Assembly: GCA_027318915.1 (NCBI GenBank)
Contig: DAHVOH010000027.1
Span: 1 to 38,964, forward strand
Origin: Clostridiales bacterium
Lineage (GTDB): Bacteria > Bacillota_E > Sulfobacillia > Sulfobacillales > JAIMBI01
Length of the DNA: 38,964 bases
Reading direction: 5' to 3'
Below, one piece after another: positions 28,039-35,128 of this stretch (within the stretch, counting starts at the first letter, position 1; each line of letters starts with the position of its first letter). The notes beneath the pieces are model-generated. The model was not told the DNA's origin, made no database searches, and worked only from the letters and a program-made list of their open reading frames with translations. Both the position numbers and the translations under genes were made by a program.

Positions 28039-28791
28039 GTGGCCGGCATGCTGTTTGCGGTGGGAGGCGCCGAAGACCAGAAGAACAATCCGGTCTGCCT
28101 GGAACGCTTTTTGAACGCGGCCGGTGGCCCCGCGGCGCACATCGCCGTGGTGACGGCGGCCGCCCACGACACGACGGCCGCCTGGCAACGTTACGCCGCG
28201 ATATTTCGACGCTTGGGGGCTGAGGCGACCTACTGGGCCGACGATCCCTCGGAACCTGACCACTTAGCCGATTGGTGGCCGGAGGTGTCGGGCATCTGGC
28301 TCACCGGAGGGGACCAGGTCCGCTTGTGCGACCGGGTCACCGGAAGCGGGCTCCAAACGCGTCTCATCGACCGTTGGCACGCAGGTGCGGTGCTGGGCGG
28401 AACCAGCGCGGGGGCAGCCGCGCTCTCCCGCATCATGATCGCCGGTGGCTCCGCCCGCCATCCACGGGATGCCTCTCGCCTCCAGATGGCGTTCGGGCTC
28501 GGCTTCTGGCCGCACGCGATTATCGATCAGCACTTTTCCCAACGAGGGCGCCTGGTCCGACTCCTGGCCGCGGTGCTGACCCATCCCCAACACATGGGTG
28601 TGGGCATCGACGAGGACACCGCCGCGGTTGTCGATGCCGACGGCCACGCCTTGACCTGCGTCGGCAGCGGCGCGGTCACGGTGGTCGAGGGATCGGACAC
28701 GGCCGGCACCCAGGAGCGCCAGGTCGTGACGGTGAATTTTTTGACGGCCGGAGATCGCTTCGTTCCACGGCTGGCCGAGGTGACGCCGTGA
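28039..28791 (+). CDS. cphB: Cyanophycinase (peptidase family S51)
   Basis: Exopeptidase that releases beta-Asp-Arg dipeptides from the storage polymer cyanophycin. 250 residues. The nucleophile loop is GGTSAGA at 120-126 (Ser123), IWLTGGDQVRL holds the conserved GGDQ, and DQHFSQRGR (163-171) carries the catalytic-region His of this family. Start is taken as GTG 28039; an ATG at 28048 is equally in frame and cannot be excluded. No cyanophycin synthetase is in the window. It opens a three-gene set: its stop shares GTGA with the NUDIX gene. It lacks a signal peptide, so acts in the cytoplasm. Confidence 0.9.
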   Translation: MAGMLFAVGGAEDQKNNPVCLERFLNAAGGPAAHIAVVTAAAHDTTAAWQRYAAIFRRLGAEATYWADDPSEPDHLADWWPEVSGIWLTGGDQVRLCDRVTGSGLQTRLIDRWHAGAVLGGTSAGAAALSRIMIAGGSARHPRDASRLQMAFGLGFWPHAIIDQHFSQRGRLVRLLAAVLTHPQHMGVGIDEDTAAVVDADGHALTCVGSGAVTVVEGSDTAGTQERQVVTVNFLTAGDRFVPRLAEVTP

Positions 28792-29300
28792 TCGCGCGGC
28801 AATGGGAGCCCCGCTATTGCGAAGGCTGCGGCGGCCGTCTGGAAGAGCGCCGCGTGCTTGATCAGCCGCGACTGATCTGCCCTCGCTGCGGCCTCGTTCG
28901 TTACCGCAACTTGAAAGTCGCCGCCGGCACCATCACCCGAGTCGGGGCCGACATCGTCCTGGTCCGCCGGTCGATCGAGCCGGGATTCAATCGTTGGGTG
29001 CTGCCGGGAGGATTTGCGGAACAGGGCGAGACGGTGCCGGAGGCCGCCCGCCGGGAGACGCTCGAAGAGACCGGGCTCGACGTGCGGATCGCGGGACTGG
29101 TCGGTGTGTACTCCTACCCCCAATCGGCCGTGGTGGTGGTGGTCTACCGGGGCGAGGCCGACGGCGGCGGTCTCCTGGCCGAGTCCCCGGAGTGTTTTGA
29201 GGTGCGCGCCTTTTCCCCGGCCGACATTCCATGGACCGAGGTCGCGTTTCCCAGCACGAAAGATGCGCTGGTCGATTTCCTGAAGCCGGATCTCCGCTGA
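28788..29300 (+). CDS. NUDIX hydrolase with zinc-ribbon N-terminus
   Basis: 170 residues. The first 40 form a zinc ribbon (YCEGCGG, then ICPRCGLVRYRN: two Cys-x2-Cys pairs). The NUDIX box is GGFAEQGETVPEAARRETLE followed by ETGLD, matching G-x5-E-x7-RE-U-x-EE-x-G-U except that the hydrophobic U after RE is Thr. Members hydrolyse nucleoside-diphosphate-linked compounds such as ADP-ribose or NADH; the exact substrate cannot be read. GTG start at 28788 shares GTGA with the cyanophycinase stop, and its stop overlaps the DUF2103 ATG by one base. Confidence 0.88.
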   Translation: MIARQWEPRYCEGCGGRLEERRVLDQPRLICPRCGLVRYRNLKVAAGTITRVGADIVLVRRSIEPGFNRWVLPGGFAEQGETVPEAARRETLEETGLDVRIAGLVGVYSYPQSAVVVVVYRGEADGGGLLAESPECFEVRAFSPADIPWTEVAFPSTKDALVDFLKPDLR

Positions 29301-29608
29301 TGCCCAAATTCCGCAAGCACAAAGTCAAACGCGAACATCACGTCCTGGCCGCCTTGGAGCCCGGACTCGCCCTCCTTGGGTCATCGTCCCTGGTCAATGC
29401 CGTCATTCCCGGCCCCATCCGCCCCAAAGGCGGTGGGTCGATCGGATGGACGATCCAATATGCGACGACCACCGGCCTCAAATTGTTGGGTCGCTCGCCC
29501 GGCGCCGTCCAGGAAGTCTTCGTGGTGGCCCCTGACCCCCAGGCCCTTGCCGCCTGGCTTCGGGCGGTCGGTCTCGTCCCCTCTCAGGACGGGGGTCCGT
29601 CCCCATGA
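29300..29608 (+). CDS. DUF2103-like small protein
   Basis: 102 residues, starting MPKFRKHKVKREHHVLAALE, very basic at the N-terminus. Core: AVIPGPIRPKGGGS, then IQYATTTGLKLLGRSPGAVQ and EVFVVAPDP. From memory this resembles the DUF2103 family (described as predicted metal-binding) in spacing and in the TGLK-x-L-x-x-S-x-GAVQEVFVV run. Function unknown. ATG at 29300 overlaps the NUDIX stop TGA by one base, so the three genes are translationally coupled. A terminator-like hairpin follows about 100 bases downstream. Confidence 0.65.
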   Translation: MPKFRKHKVKREHHVLAALEPGLALLGSSSLVNAVIPGPIRPKGGGSIGWTIQYATTTGLKLLGRSPGAVQEVFVVAPDPQALAAWLRAVGLVPSQDGGPSP

Positions 29609-30041
29609 ACGTGTTGAACGTTCAAGCCGAAGCGAGCGGCCCAAAAGGCAACCGGCTCCAGATACGCCGCACTCAGCTGATACAGTTCCGGGCTCCTCGG
29701 AACCACCCGCCCTCGTAGCGGGCGGGACTCGTTTTCCTAAAGACGTGAAAGCGGCACGGTGTTTCCGGATCCTCCCCGCCCCGCACGCGAACCTCCACGT
29801 GACATCCCCCCTGTGACCGCTCGCCGCCGGCCGGCTCGTCCTGTATCTTAGCCGACCATTCTCCCGGGCCTGCCCCATGCCGCCGCAGGTGCGGCGCCCG
29901 GAGCGGCGAGCCGGCCGGAAGCTCGGCGCCCCCGCCGCCTCTTGACGCGCCGTCCGCCGCCATGGCACGGTGAAGATGGCCGGTGCCCCCCGTTTCGCCA
30001 CGTCGGCGCCGTGCCTCGGCGCGGCTGGAAAGGAGCTTCCC
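29609..30041. other. Intergenic region between the cyanophycinase operon and a GNAT gene
   Basis: 433 bases with no supported gene. It holds a 12-base perfect palindrome TTGAACGTTCAA (29614-29625) directly after the DUF2103 stop, a terminator-like hairpin (29706-29735), and the leader of the acetyltransferase gene with AAAGGAG at its end. TTGACG at 29942 lacks a convincing -10 partner. No tRNA or known RNA was recognised. Confidence 0.5.
29706..29735 (+). terminator. Probable terminator of the cyanophycinase operon
   Basis: CCCGCCC (29706-29712), loop TCGTAGC, GGGCGGG (29720-29726), then ACTCG and TTTT at 29732-29735. Strong seven-pair G-C stem but the T-run is short and displaced by five bases. 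Confidence 0.5.
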
Positions 30042-30608
30042 ATGTTCGTCTGGCCCATTGACTCGGAAATATCCCTGGCTCTCTGGGAGGAACAGGATGC
30101 ATCCACACTGGCTCACTTGGTACGGCAGGACGCCTCCTACCTGGGACGGTGGCTGCCCTTTGCGAGCCCCGCTTATGACGAGGTGGCGGCGCTTGAGTAC
30201 ATCCGCCGCACCCGGCGCGAGTGGGCCGAATATCGTGGACTGGAGCTTGCCCTCTGGGGTGCCGGCGAGCTTGCCGGTTCCGTGGGCATGCACGGCCTGG
30301 ACCGCCAGGCGGGCCGCGCCGAGATTGGCTATTGGCTTCGAGAGAGCATGCAGGGCCGGGGCTGGATGACCCGCGCCGTCTCGGCCCTCGTCACCTATGG
30401 ATTCGACCGGTTGGGCCTAAATCGCCTCGTGATTATGGCGCAACCCGACAACGCGCGGAGCCGCGCCATCCCGGAGCGACTCGGCTTTCGGCAGGAGGGC
30501 GTGCTCCGGCAAGACCAGCGGTATCCCCAAGGATACGTCGACCATGTGGTCTATGCGCTGCTGCGCAGCGAGTGGACGCCGGCATCCCCGCCGCGCGCGG
30601 GCGTCTGA
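30042..30608 (+). CDS. RimJ/RimL-type GNAT acetyltransferase
   Basis: 188 residues. The pattern is that of N-terminal acetyltransferases of ribosomal proteins and relatives: LGRWLPFASPAYDEVAALEY, a beta sheet with LALWGAGELAGSVGMHGLDR, then AEIGYWLRESMQGRGWMTRA (acetyl-CoA loop QGRGWMT), and NRLVIMAQPDNARSRAIPER followed by LGF. It ends EGVLRQDQRYPQGYVDHVVY as in RimJ/RimL and SpeG-like members. AAAGGAG precedes the ATG by six bases. The true acceptor could be a protein N-terminus or an antibiotic. It faces the selenoprotein operon, ending 13 bases from it. Confidence 0.88.
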   Translation: MFVWPIDSEISLALWEEQDASTLAHLVRQDASYLGRWLPFASPAYDEVAALEYIRRTRREWAEYRGLELALWGAGELAGSVGMHGLDRQAGRAEIGYWLRESMQGRGWMTRAVSALVTYGFDRLGLNRLVIMAQPDNARSRAIPERLGFRQEGVLRQDQRYPQGYVDHVVYALLRSEWTPASPPRAGV

Positions 30609-30621
30609 GGCTCGCGCGCGG

Positions 30622-31056
30622 CTATGGCGCGAGACGGCTCAGAGCGGCGTCGATGTCCGGCAGGTCGGCCATCGAGCGGCCATGGTGCGTGTGCACAATC
30701 TGCCCGTCCTTGGCGACCGCCGCCAGGGCCGGCATACGCCCCAGCCGCCGCCAGCTGACCTCCTGTCCCCATTGAGCCAACAAAGCGCCCGACGGGTCCG
30801 CCACCGCGCGAAACGGAATATGGTGCCGATCCCAGTACTGTCGAAGCCGCTCGGCGGAGTCGGGACCAATCGCCACCACCTCCACGCCGTGACTTTTGAT
30901 CTCCCCGTAGCGGCGAGCCAACTCCCCGAGCTGGCGACGGCAGTGCGGTCACCCGAGACCGCGGAGCAAAATCACCAGCACCGGCGCCTCGGCCAGCAGC
31001 TCGTCACGACCGAGCGGTGCCCCGTTCAGATCCGCAGCCTGAAACGTTGGCATCAT
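30622..31056 (-). CDS. Thioredoxin-fold AhpC/TSA-like protein with in-frame UGA, probable selenoprotein
   Basis: Redox protein of the AhpC/TSA-like family, 144 residues if TGA at 30951-30949 is read as selenocysteine (residue 36). Upstream of it: VLVILLRGLG; downstream: PHCRRQLGELARRYGEI, then VEVVAIGPDSAERLRQYW and FRAVADPSGALLAQWG. Relatives have R-x-LG-C-P-x-C here, so TGA replaces precisely the first redox cysteine, giving U-P-H-C. Both parts share one frame. A SECIS-like hairpin (30935-30917) starts 13 nt after the UGA. ATG at 31056 overlaps the ThrE stop as ATGA and has GGAGGGG eight bases upstream, so the N-terminal part is clearly translated. Alternative: Cys-to-stop mutation (TGC to TGA) or sequencing error. 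selA, selB, selC and selD are not in the window. Confidence 0.8.
30917..30935 (-). promoter_or_regulatory. Candidate bacterial SECIS element
   Basis: Minus strand GCCAGCT-CGGGG-AGTTGGC: seven pairs (one G-U) and a five-base loop with G at its second position. The loop begins 21 nt after the UGA. Known bacterial SECIS elements are hairpins immediately downstream with loop G residues and UGA-to-loop distances of roughly 16-37 nt, so position and form fit. Confidence 0.6.
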
Positions 31057-31622
31057 GTCCTGCGCCCCTCCTCGGTCGAACAGCCCCGGGCCGCGTCTCT
31101 CCGGTCATCCAAGCAACGCGCCGACTCACCCATCCGGTCGTCGAGACCGTCACGCGACCGGCCCGCGCCCCCATCAGCCGGGTAGGCGGCCGGGATGTTC
31201 CGGCGGCGGCGGATGAGAGGTCGCACCAAAAACGACGCGGCGGCCAGGCCCACGGCGATGGCCGCGGCCGTCAGGAGAGCGGCTGACAGCGCCTCCAGCC
31301 CGGCCTGAAAATGGTGGTTGATGAACGCGACCATACTCTGATACGCTTCCAAACCGGGAACGAACGGGATGATAGCCGGCACCACCAGCAGCGTGACCGG
31401 CTGCCGCCGCCACACGGCCAGAATCTCCCCTCCCGCACCCACGACGGCCGCGCCCACCAGATCGGGCAGCACCGCGACATGGGGCAGGGAGGCAAGCGCC
31501 GAGGCGGCCGCCCATCCCGCCGCCGCCAGTCCGCCAGCCCACACGGCCGTCGTCCACGTGCACTGATACACCACCGCAAAGCAGGCGGCCGAAATCAGGG
31601 CCAAGCCCACGCTCTCGCCCAT
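31053..31622 (-). CDS. Threonine/serine exporter subunit, ThrE C-terminal half (DUF3815-like)
   Basis: 189 residues with about four to five membrane helices, then a 45-residue charged cytoplasmic tail. The segment LLVVPAIIPFVPGLEAYQSM, then VAFINHHFQAGLEAL, has the P-x-x-x-P-x-x-P pattern of the second ThrE half, which with its partner exports threonine and serine. In many Firmicutes the exporter is split into two genes as here. ATG at 31622 directly follows the TAA of the first-half gene, and its own stop overlaps the selenoprotein start by four bases. The Arg/Asp-rich tail is unusual and may be an extension. Confidence 0.82.
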   Translation of the reverse strand: MGESVGLALISAACFAVVYQCTWTTAVWAGGLAAAGWAAASALASLPHVAVLPDLVGAAVVGAGGEILAVWRRQPVTLLVVPAIIPFVPGLEAYQSMVAFINHHFQAGLEALSAALLTAAAIAVGLAAASFLVRPLIRRRRNIPAAYPADGGAGRSRDGLDDRMGESARCLDDRRDAARGCSTEEGRRT

Positions 31623-32378
31623 TTAGGGCCACCGTCCGCCGGCATGGACATACAGGTACAAGGCCAAAGAGGCGCCGCCGGCCACCGATCCGGCGACGAG
31701 CGCCGCCTCCAACAGCCGCCCGGCCGACGACAGCAAGTCTCCGTTCATCCCGTCCCGCACGGCTGTGGTCAGAAGGATACCCGGAACCAGGACCATGATG
31801 CCCCCCACCACCACCAGGCCGGGGTGGGTTCCCGGCCATTGCGCCGCCGCCAGGGCCGGCAGGACGGCCGCAAACGCCGCCAGCATGTCGCCCAGCGCCC
31901 CGCCGGCAGCCGTGGCCCGCATGCCCATCCGCACGGCCTGGGCGAGGGCGCCGGCGGTCCAGGCCCATGGCAACGTAGACGGCCCGGCGCCAAACAGGAG
32001 AGCCAGCGCCGCTGCCGCCACGCCTGCCGCCGCCACTTCCACCGCCGCCGGATGGCGGCGCAGGTCGTGCACGCCATCCAATCGCGCCTGCAGCGCCTCC
32101 ACGGGCAGTCGCCCCGAGGCCGCTTCGCGCGACCACTGGTTGACCAGCTCCACCACGGCCAGATTGGTGCGCCGCGCCCGGACCCGGCGCAGCAAGGTGC
32201 CCTCCTGACCGGACAGCAAAATCAAGGTCGGCAGCGCCACCGCTTCGGCGGCGACACCGTAGGCGGCCGCCAGGCGCACCATGGTGTCTTCCACACGGGC
32301 CACCTCCGCTCCGGCGGCCAGCATCAGCCACCCCGCGTCAGCGGCGGCGGACAGCGGTTTCGACCATTGGTTGGGCAT
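31623..32378 (-). CDS. Threonine/serine exporter subunit, ThrE N-terminal half (DUF1212)
   Basis: 251 residues. The soluble first part has the family run AGWLMLAAGAEVARVEDTMV, then RLAAAYG and the T-x-L-I-L-L element, followed by five membrane helices ending LALYLYVHAG. GGIMVLVPGILLTTAVRDGM carries the conserved P-G and N-R/D region. Together with the next gene it forms the exporter. ATG at 32378 lies inside the end of gtrA (41-base overlap), with AAGGAG ten bases upstream. Confidence 0.87.
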   Translation of the reverse strand: MPNQWSKPLSAAADAGWLMLAAGAEVARVEDTMVRLAAAYGVAAEAVALPTLILLSGQEGTLLRRVRARRTNLAVVELVNQWSREAASGRLPVEALQARLDGVHDLRRHPAAVEVAAAGVAAAALALLFGAGPSTLPWAWTAGALAQAVRMGMRATAAGGALGDMLAAFAAVLPALAAAQWPGTHPGLVVVGGIMVLVPGILLTTAVRDGMNGDLLSSAGRLLEAALVAGSVAGGASLALYLYVHAGGRWP

Positions 32379-32766
32379 GCGCGGTCGGCTCCTTGAAGGC
32401 CCACTGGAGGGACAGGATGAACGCCACCGCCGTGTTCAGCGGGATGGCCAGCAGATTGGCGAGGAGGTAGTACACGTGAAAGTGCACGAGGACCGTAAAC
32501 GCCCCGACTTGCAACGCGCCCCCCAGCAGGGAGACCAAGTTGTAGCGAAGCCATGTGATCCAGCGCAGGCGGACGTGAAACGTGAAGCGGCTGTTGAGCC
32601 CATAGTTGGAAAGAATCGCGGCTTCGGTGGCGATGGCGTTGGCGACCGCCGGACTGCCGTGCAGCGTCGGCCAGACGCCCTTCAACACCGCGAAATTCAC
32701 CACCACGCCGATGCCGCCGACGATGCCGTACCGAACCAGGCGCCCGAGCCAGGACGGCAGCTTCAA
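32338..32766 (-). CDS. GtrA-like membrane protein
   Basis: 142 residues, four membrane helices, GtrA family. Sequence marks are LVRYGIVGGIGVVVNFAVL, then AILSNYGLNSRFTFHVR (the N-x-x-W/F-x-FR motif), and AFILSLQWAFKE (the second N/S-x-x-W-x-F motif). Members move lipid-linked sugars across the membrane or anchor a glycosyltransferase. It overlaps the GT2 gene by four bases (ATGA), a common pairing, so it likely presents or flips the polyprenyl-phosphate sugar made by that enzyme. Confidence 0.88.
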   Translation of the reverse strand: MKLPSWLGRLVRYGIVGGIGVVVNFAVLKGVWPTLHGSPAVANAIATEAAILSNYGLNSRFTFHVRLRWITWLRYNLVSLLGGALQVGAFTVLVHFHVYYLLANLLAIPLNTAVAFILSLQWAFKEPTAHAQPMVETAVRRR

Positions 32767-33518
32767 GGCCTGACGCGCTGGCGCTCGAGGTTTTCCTGCC
32801 CCACCGCCTGGGGCCGCGTGAGGCTCAGCTTCGCGACCATCCAGAGGGCCTCCACGAAGATGGACGAGGACATCTTGCTGACGCCGTCGCGGCGCTCTTG
32901 GAAGACGATGGGGTATTCGACCACCTTCATGCCGGCCCGATGGACTCGAAACGTCATTTCGATTTGAAATCCGTAGCCCGTGGACTGCACCGCCGTCAGG
33001 TCAATCGCTTCCAACGCCTCGCGCCGGAACAACTTAAAGCCGCCGGTCAAATCGCGAATGGGCAGCCCGAGCAGCTTGCCGGCGTACCAAGAGCCCCCGC
33101 GCGAAATGAGCCGCCGACGCCAATTCCAATTCACGGCGCCCCCGCCCGGCACATAACGGGAACCCAGCACCACGTCGGCGCCGGTGGTGCGGGCGGTGTC
33201 CAGAAACCGCGCCAGATATTCCGGGCGATGGGAGAAGTCGGCGTCCATTTCAAACAAAAAGTCGTAGCCCTTGCTGAGCCCGTAATGAAATCCCGCCAGA
33301 TAGGCGGTCGCCAAACCCAGCTTGCCCTCACGGTGAATCACGGCGACCCGTTCGGGATAGAGCCGGTGGAGGTGGTCGGCCAGGAGGCCTGTGCCGTCGG
33401 GAGAACCGTCATCGATGATCAGCACATGAAATTCCTGCGCCTGCGCCAGGATGTCCTCCACCAGCGGTCTGAGATTTCCAAGCTCGTTGTACGTTGGCAA
33501 GATCACCAAAGCCGACAC
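32763..33518 (-). CDS. GT2 glycosyltransferase, polyprenyl-phosphate mannosyltransferase-like
   Basis: 251 residues, family 2 GT-A fold without C-terminal membrane helices. Motifs in order: VILPTYNELGNLRPLVEDI (nucleotide-sugar binding), IIDDGSPDGTG, EMDADFSHRPE (D-x-D), GSRYVPGGGAVNWNW and DLTGGFKLFRREALE. These are those of dolichyl/polyprenyl-phosphate mannose synthases (DPM1/Ppm1-like). Product would be polyprenyl-P-mannose or similar, used for protein or wall glycosylation. I use GTG 33518, which has GGAGG seven bases upstream; frames extending to 33725 add low-similarity sequence. First gene of the operon with gtrA, thrE and the selenoprotein. Confidence 0.92.
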   Translation of the reverse strand: MSALVILPTYNELGNLRPLVEDILAQAQEFHVLIIDDGSPDGTGLLADHLHRLYPERVAVIHREGKLGLATAYLAGFHYGLSKGYDFLFEMDADFSHRPEYLARFLDTARTTGADVVLGSRYVPGGGAVNWNWRRRLISRGGSWYAGKLLGLPIRDLTGGFKLFRREALEAIDLTAVQSTGYGFQIEMTFRVHRAGMKVVEYPIVFQERRDGVSKMSSSIFVEALWMVAKLSLTRPQAVGQENLERQRVRP

Positions 33519-33680
33519 GGGAAATCCTCCTCCGCTTCCGACTCGGCTCCCCTCCGGGAACCGCGCGACGTTCTTTGCATTCGCACCCAGCATGCCCGTT
33601 AATCTCCCGCCGAAAAACATCTGCGCCCGGTCTGCCGGTCGGTGCCGTGGGGATGGGTCCTGCCGTTTTAGGGCAGATTC

Positions 33681-33709
33681 ATCATACTGGGGATGGGAGA
33701 TCCTTGCAA
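33681..33709 (-). promoter_or_regulatory. Probable promoter of the GT2-GtrA-ThrE-selenoprotein operon
   Basis: Minus strand TTGCAA (33709-33704), 17-base spacer, TATGAT (33686-33681): four and five of six matches. Start near 33674, leaving a leader of about 155 nt with the GT2 start at 33518. It lies in the 308-base gap after the tandem GNAT gene. Confidence 0.65.
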
Positions 33710-33826
33710 CCAGTCCACGAGACAACCCTCTTCTTCGCGATCAGTGTCCCGCTCGGTGGCTGCAACCACCCTGACCCCAGCGGCGTGTGAGCGGGCGACG
33801 GCACTCCGGGCTGACGCGTGGAACCG

Positions 33827-34687
33827 TCAAGCCTCGCTCGGAGCCAGATTGAGCTGCCGTTCCAAAACCAACCCGCGCCAGATGATTTCGCAATTCGGCA
33901 CCGATGCCCGCAGTCTGTCGGCGGCCGATTGTGTCAGTCCAAAGCGGCATCGGCTCGCCCCCCACGCCCGCGCCTCATTCCAGAGGTAATCCAGCAGCGA
34001 GCCCACGGCTTGTCCCAGCGCACGAAAATACTGGATGTACATGGTTTCTCGAGACTGGATGCGGGTCAGGGCCAAGGCGCTCAGTTCCCCCGTCTGCGGG
34101 ACCACCGCCGCCCCCCCATCCTCGATGCGATGGAGCACGTCGCCGATGTCCAAGCTTTCGGGTTGCCATTCGGTCATGCTCCACAGGTCACCGGCACAGG
34201 TTTGAGTGAAGTCGGCCAACCGCTCCCGATCAATCGCCCACGCGGGCCCGGCGTCACTGGGACGGTCACGTGGCTCCGGGATGGGACTGATTTCGCCGAC
34301 CGCCCAATGGTCCACGACCCGAAACCCAAGCTTCTCCTGCAGAACATTGGCCGAGGCTTCATTGTCTTGGCGCACCAGCACCCGGACAATCCTCGCGCCC
34401 AAGCGTCGCGCTTCGTCCAGCTGGAATCGGCCAAACTCTTCACCCAGGCCCTGCCCCTGTCGGTTGGGCGCGATGCGCATACCGCTCAGATAGGCTTCCT
34501 GGGCTTTGGGCAGGGAAATGACGCATGTCCCCACCAGTTGGTCACCGTCCAGAGCCAGATAGAGGCCGCCGCGCCGCTCGACCAGATGCTGCGAATACGT
34601 CTCCGCCAGATAGTCATCCACAAATTGCGCTAGAAACTGTCGGACCCGGTCGTGATCCGCCTCCGTAGCGCGGACAAATGTCAGCAA
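33827..34687 (-). CDS. Tandem-GNAT acetyltransferase
   Basis: 286 residues in two halves. The N-terminal half is a full GNAT domain: LYLALDGDQLVGTCVISLPK, then AYLSGMRIAPNRQGQGLGEE (Q-G-Q-G-L-G acetyl-CoA loop) and ASANVLQEKLGF. From about 150 on, a second half rich in structure (SMTEWQPESLDIGDVLHRIE, ALALTRIQSRETMYIQYFRA) lacks the pyrophosphate loop and may be a degenerate GNAT fold. TTG at 34687 is the start: AAGGGAGGT precedes it by seven bases and no other start is near. Monocistronic from its own promoter. Substrate unknown. Confidence 0.8.
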   Translation of the reverse strand: MLTFVRATEADHDRVRQFLAQFVDDYLAETYSQHLVERRGGLYLALDGDQLVGTCVISLPKAQEAYLSGMRIAPNRQGQGLGEEFGRFQLDEARRLGARIVRVLVRQDNEASANVLQEKLGFRVVDHWAVGEISPIPEPRDRPSDAGPAWAIDRERLADFTQTCAGDLWSMTEWQPESLDIGDVLHRIEDGGAAVVPQTGELSALALTRIQSRETMYIQYFRALGQAVGSLLDYLWNEARAWGASRCRFGLTQSAADRLRASVPNCEIIWRGLVLERQLNLAPSEA

Positions 34688-34720
34688 CCAGCGACCTCCC
34701 TTGGGAGCGGCATTGGACTC

Positions 34721-34749
34721 ATTGTAGCTTCCGCTCCGGGGCCTTTCAA
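34721..34749 (-). promoter_or_regulatory. Probable promoter of the tandem-GNAT gene
   Basis: Minus strand TTGAAA (34749-34744), 17-base spacer, TACAAT (34726-34721): five of six matches in both. It begins eleven bases after the cytochrome gene's stop. Confidence 0.75.
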
Positions 34750-34759
34750 CTGCATGGCC

Positions 34760-35128
34760 TCAGGGCAGCGCCCGGTTGAGGCTCAGGATGTAGTAGGCCA
34801 AGTCCTGCGCGTCGGTCGGCGTCAGCGATCCGGGATCGCTGGCGGGCATATTCGCGACGATAAACGCCTCCAGCGCCGACTCCGTGGGGTAAGACTTCAA
34901 GACCGCGCCGTTGTTCAGGATAGGCGCACCGCCCGCACCGTCCCCGCCGACGCCGTGGCAGGTTTCGCATTCGGCCTCGAAGAGGGCCGCGCCCGCCTGG
35001 GCGTAGCGCGTATCCTGGGTGAGGACCACCGCCTGTTCATGACTCTTGTAGAGGGCGTAGACGCCGCCACCGGCCAGCCCGATGAGCACCAGCAGCAGAA
35101 TCCACAGTTGCCGGCGAACTATTTGCAC
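34760..35128 (-). CDS. Membrane-anchored monoheme cytochrome c
   Basis: 122 residues. One N-terminal membrane helix (about 9-26, WILLLVLIGLAGGGVYALY) anchors a periplasm-side (outer-face) class I cytochrome c. The heme site is C-E-T-C-H in ALFEAECETCHGVGGDGAGG. The distal methionine is probably the one in IVANMPASDP. The C-terminal helix is DAQDLAYYILSL. GTG at 35128 overlaps the end of the propeller-cytochrome gene by ten bases. The ribosome-binding site is weak (GGGGG very close), so the exact start is uncertain. It is the natural electron acceptor for the upstream protein. Confidence 0.85.
   Translation of the reverse strand: MQIVRRQLWILLLVLIGLAGGGVYALYKSHEQAVVLTQDTRYAQAGAALFEAECETCHGVGGDGAGGAPILNNGAVLKSYPTESALEAFIVANMPASDPGSLTPTDAQDLAYYILSLNRALP

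Noticed and set aside
29614..29625. TTGAACGTTCAA palindrome as an operator
   Set aside because: It lies directly after the last gene of an operon and not at a promoter; a 12-base palindrome alone is weak evidence.
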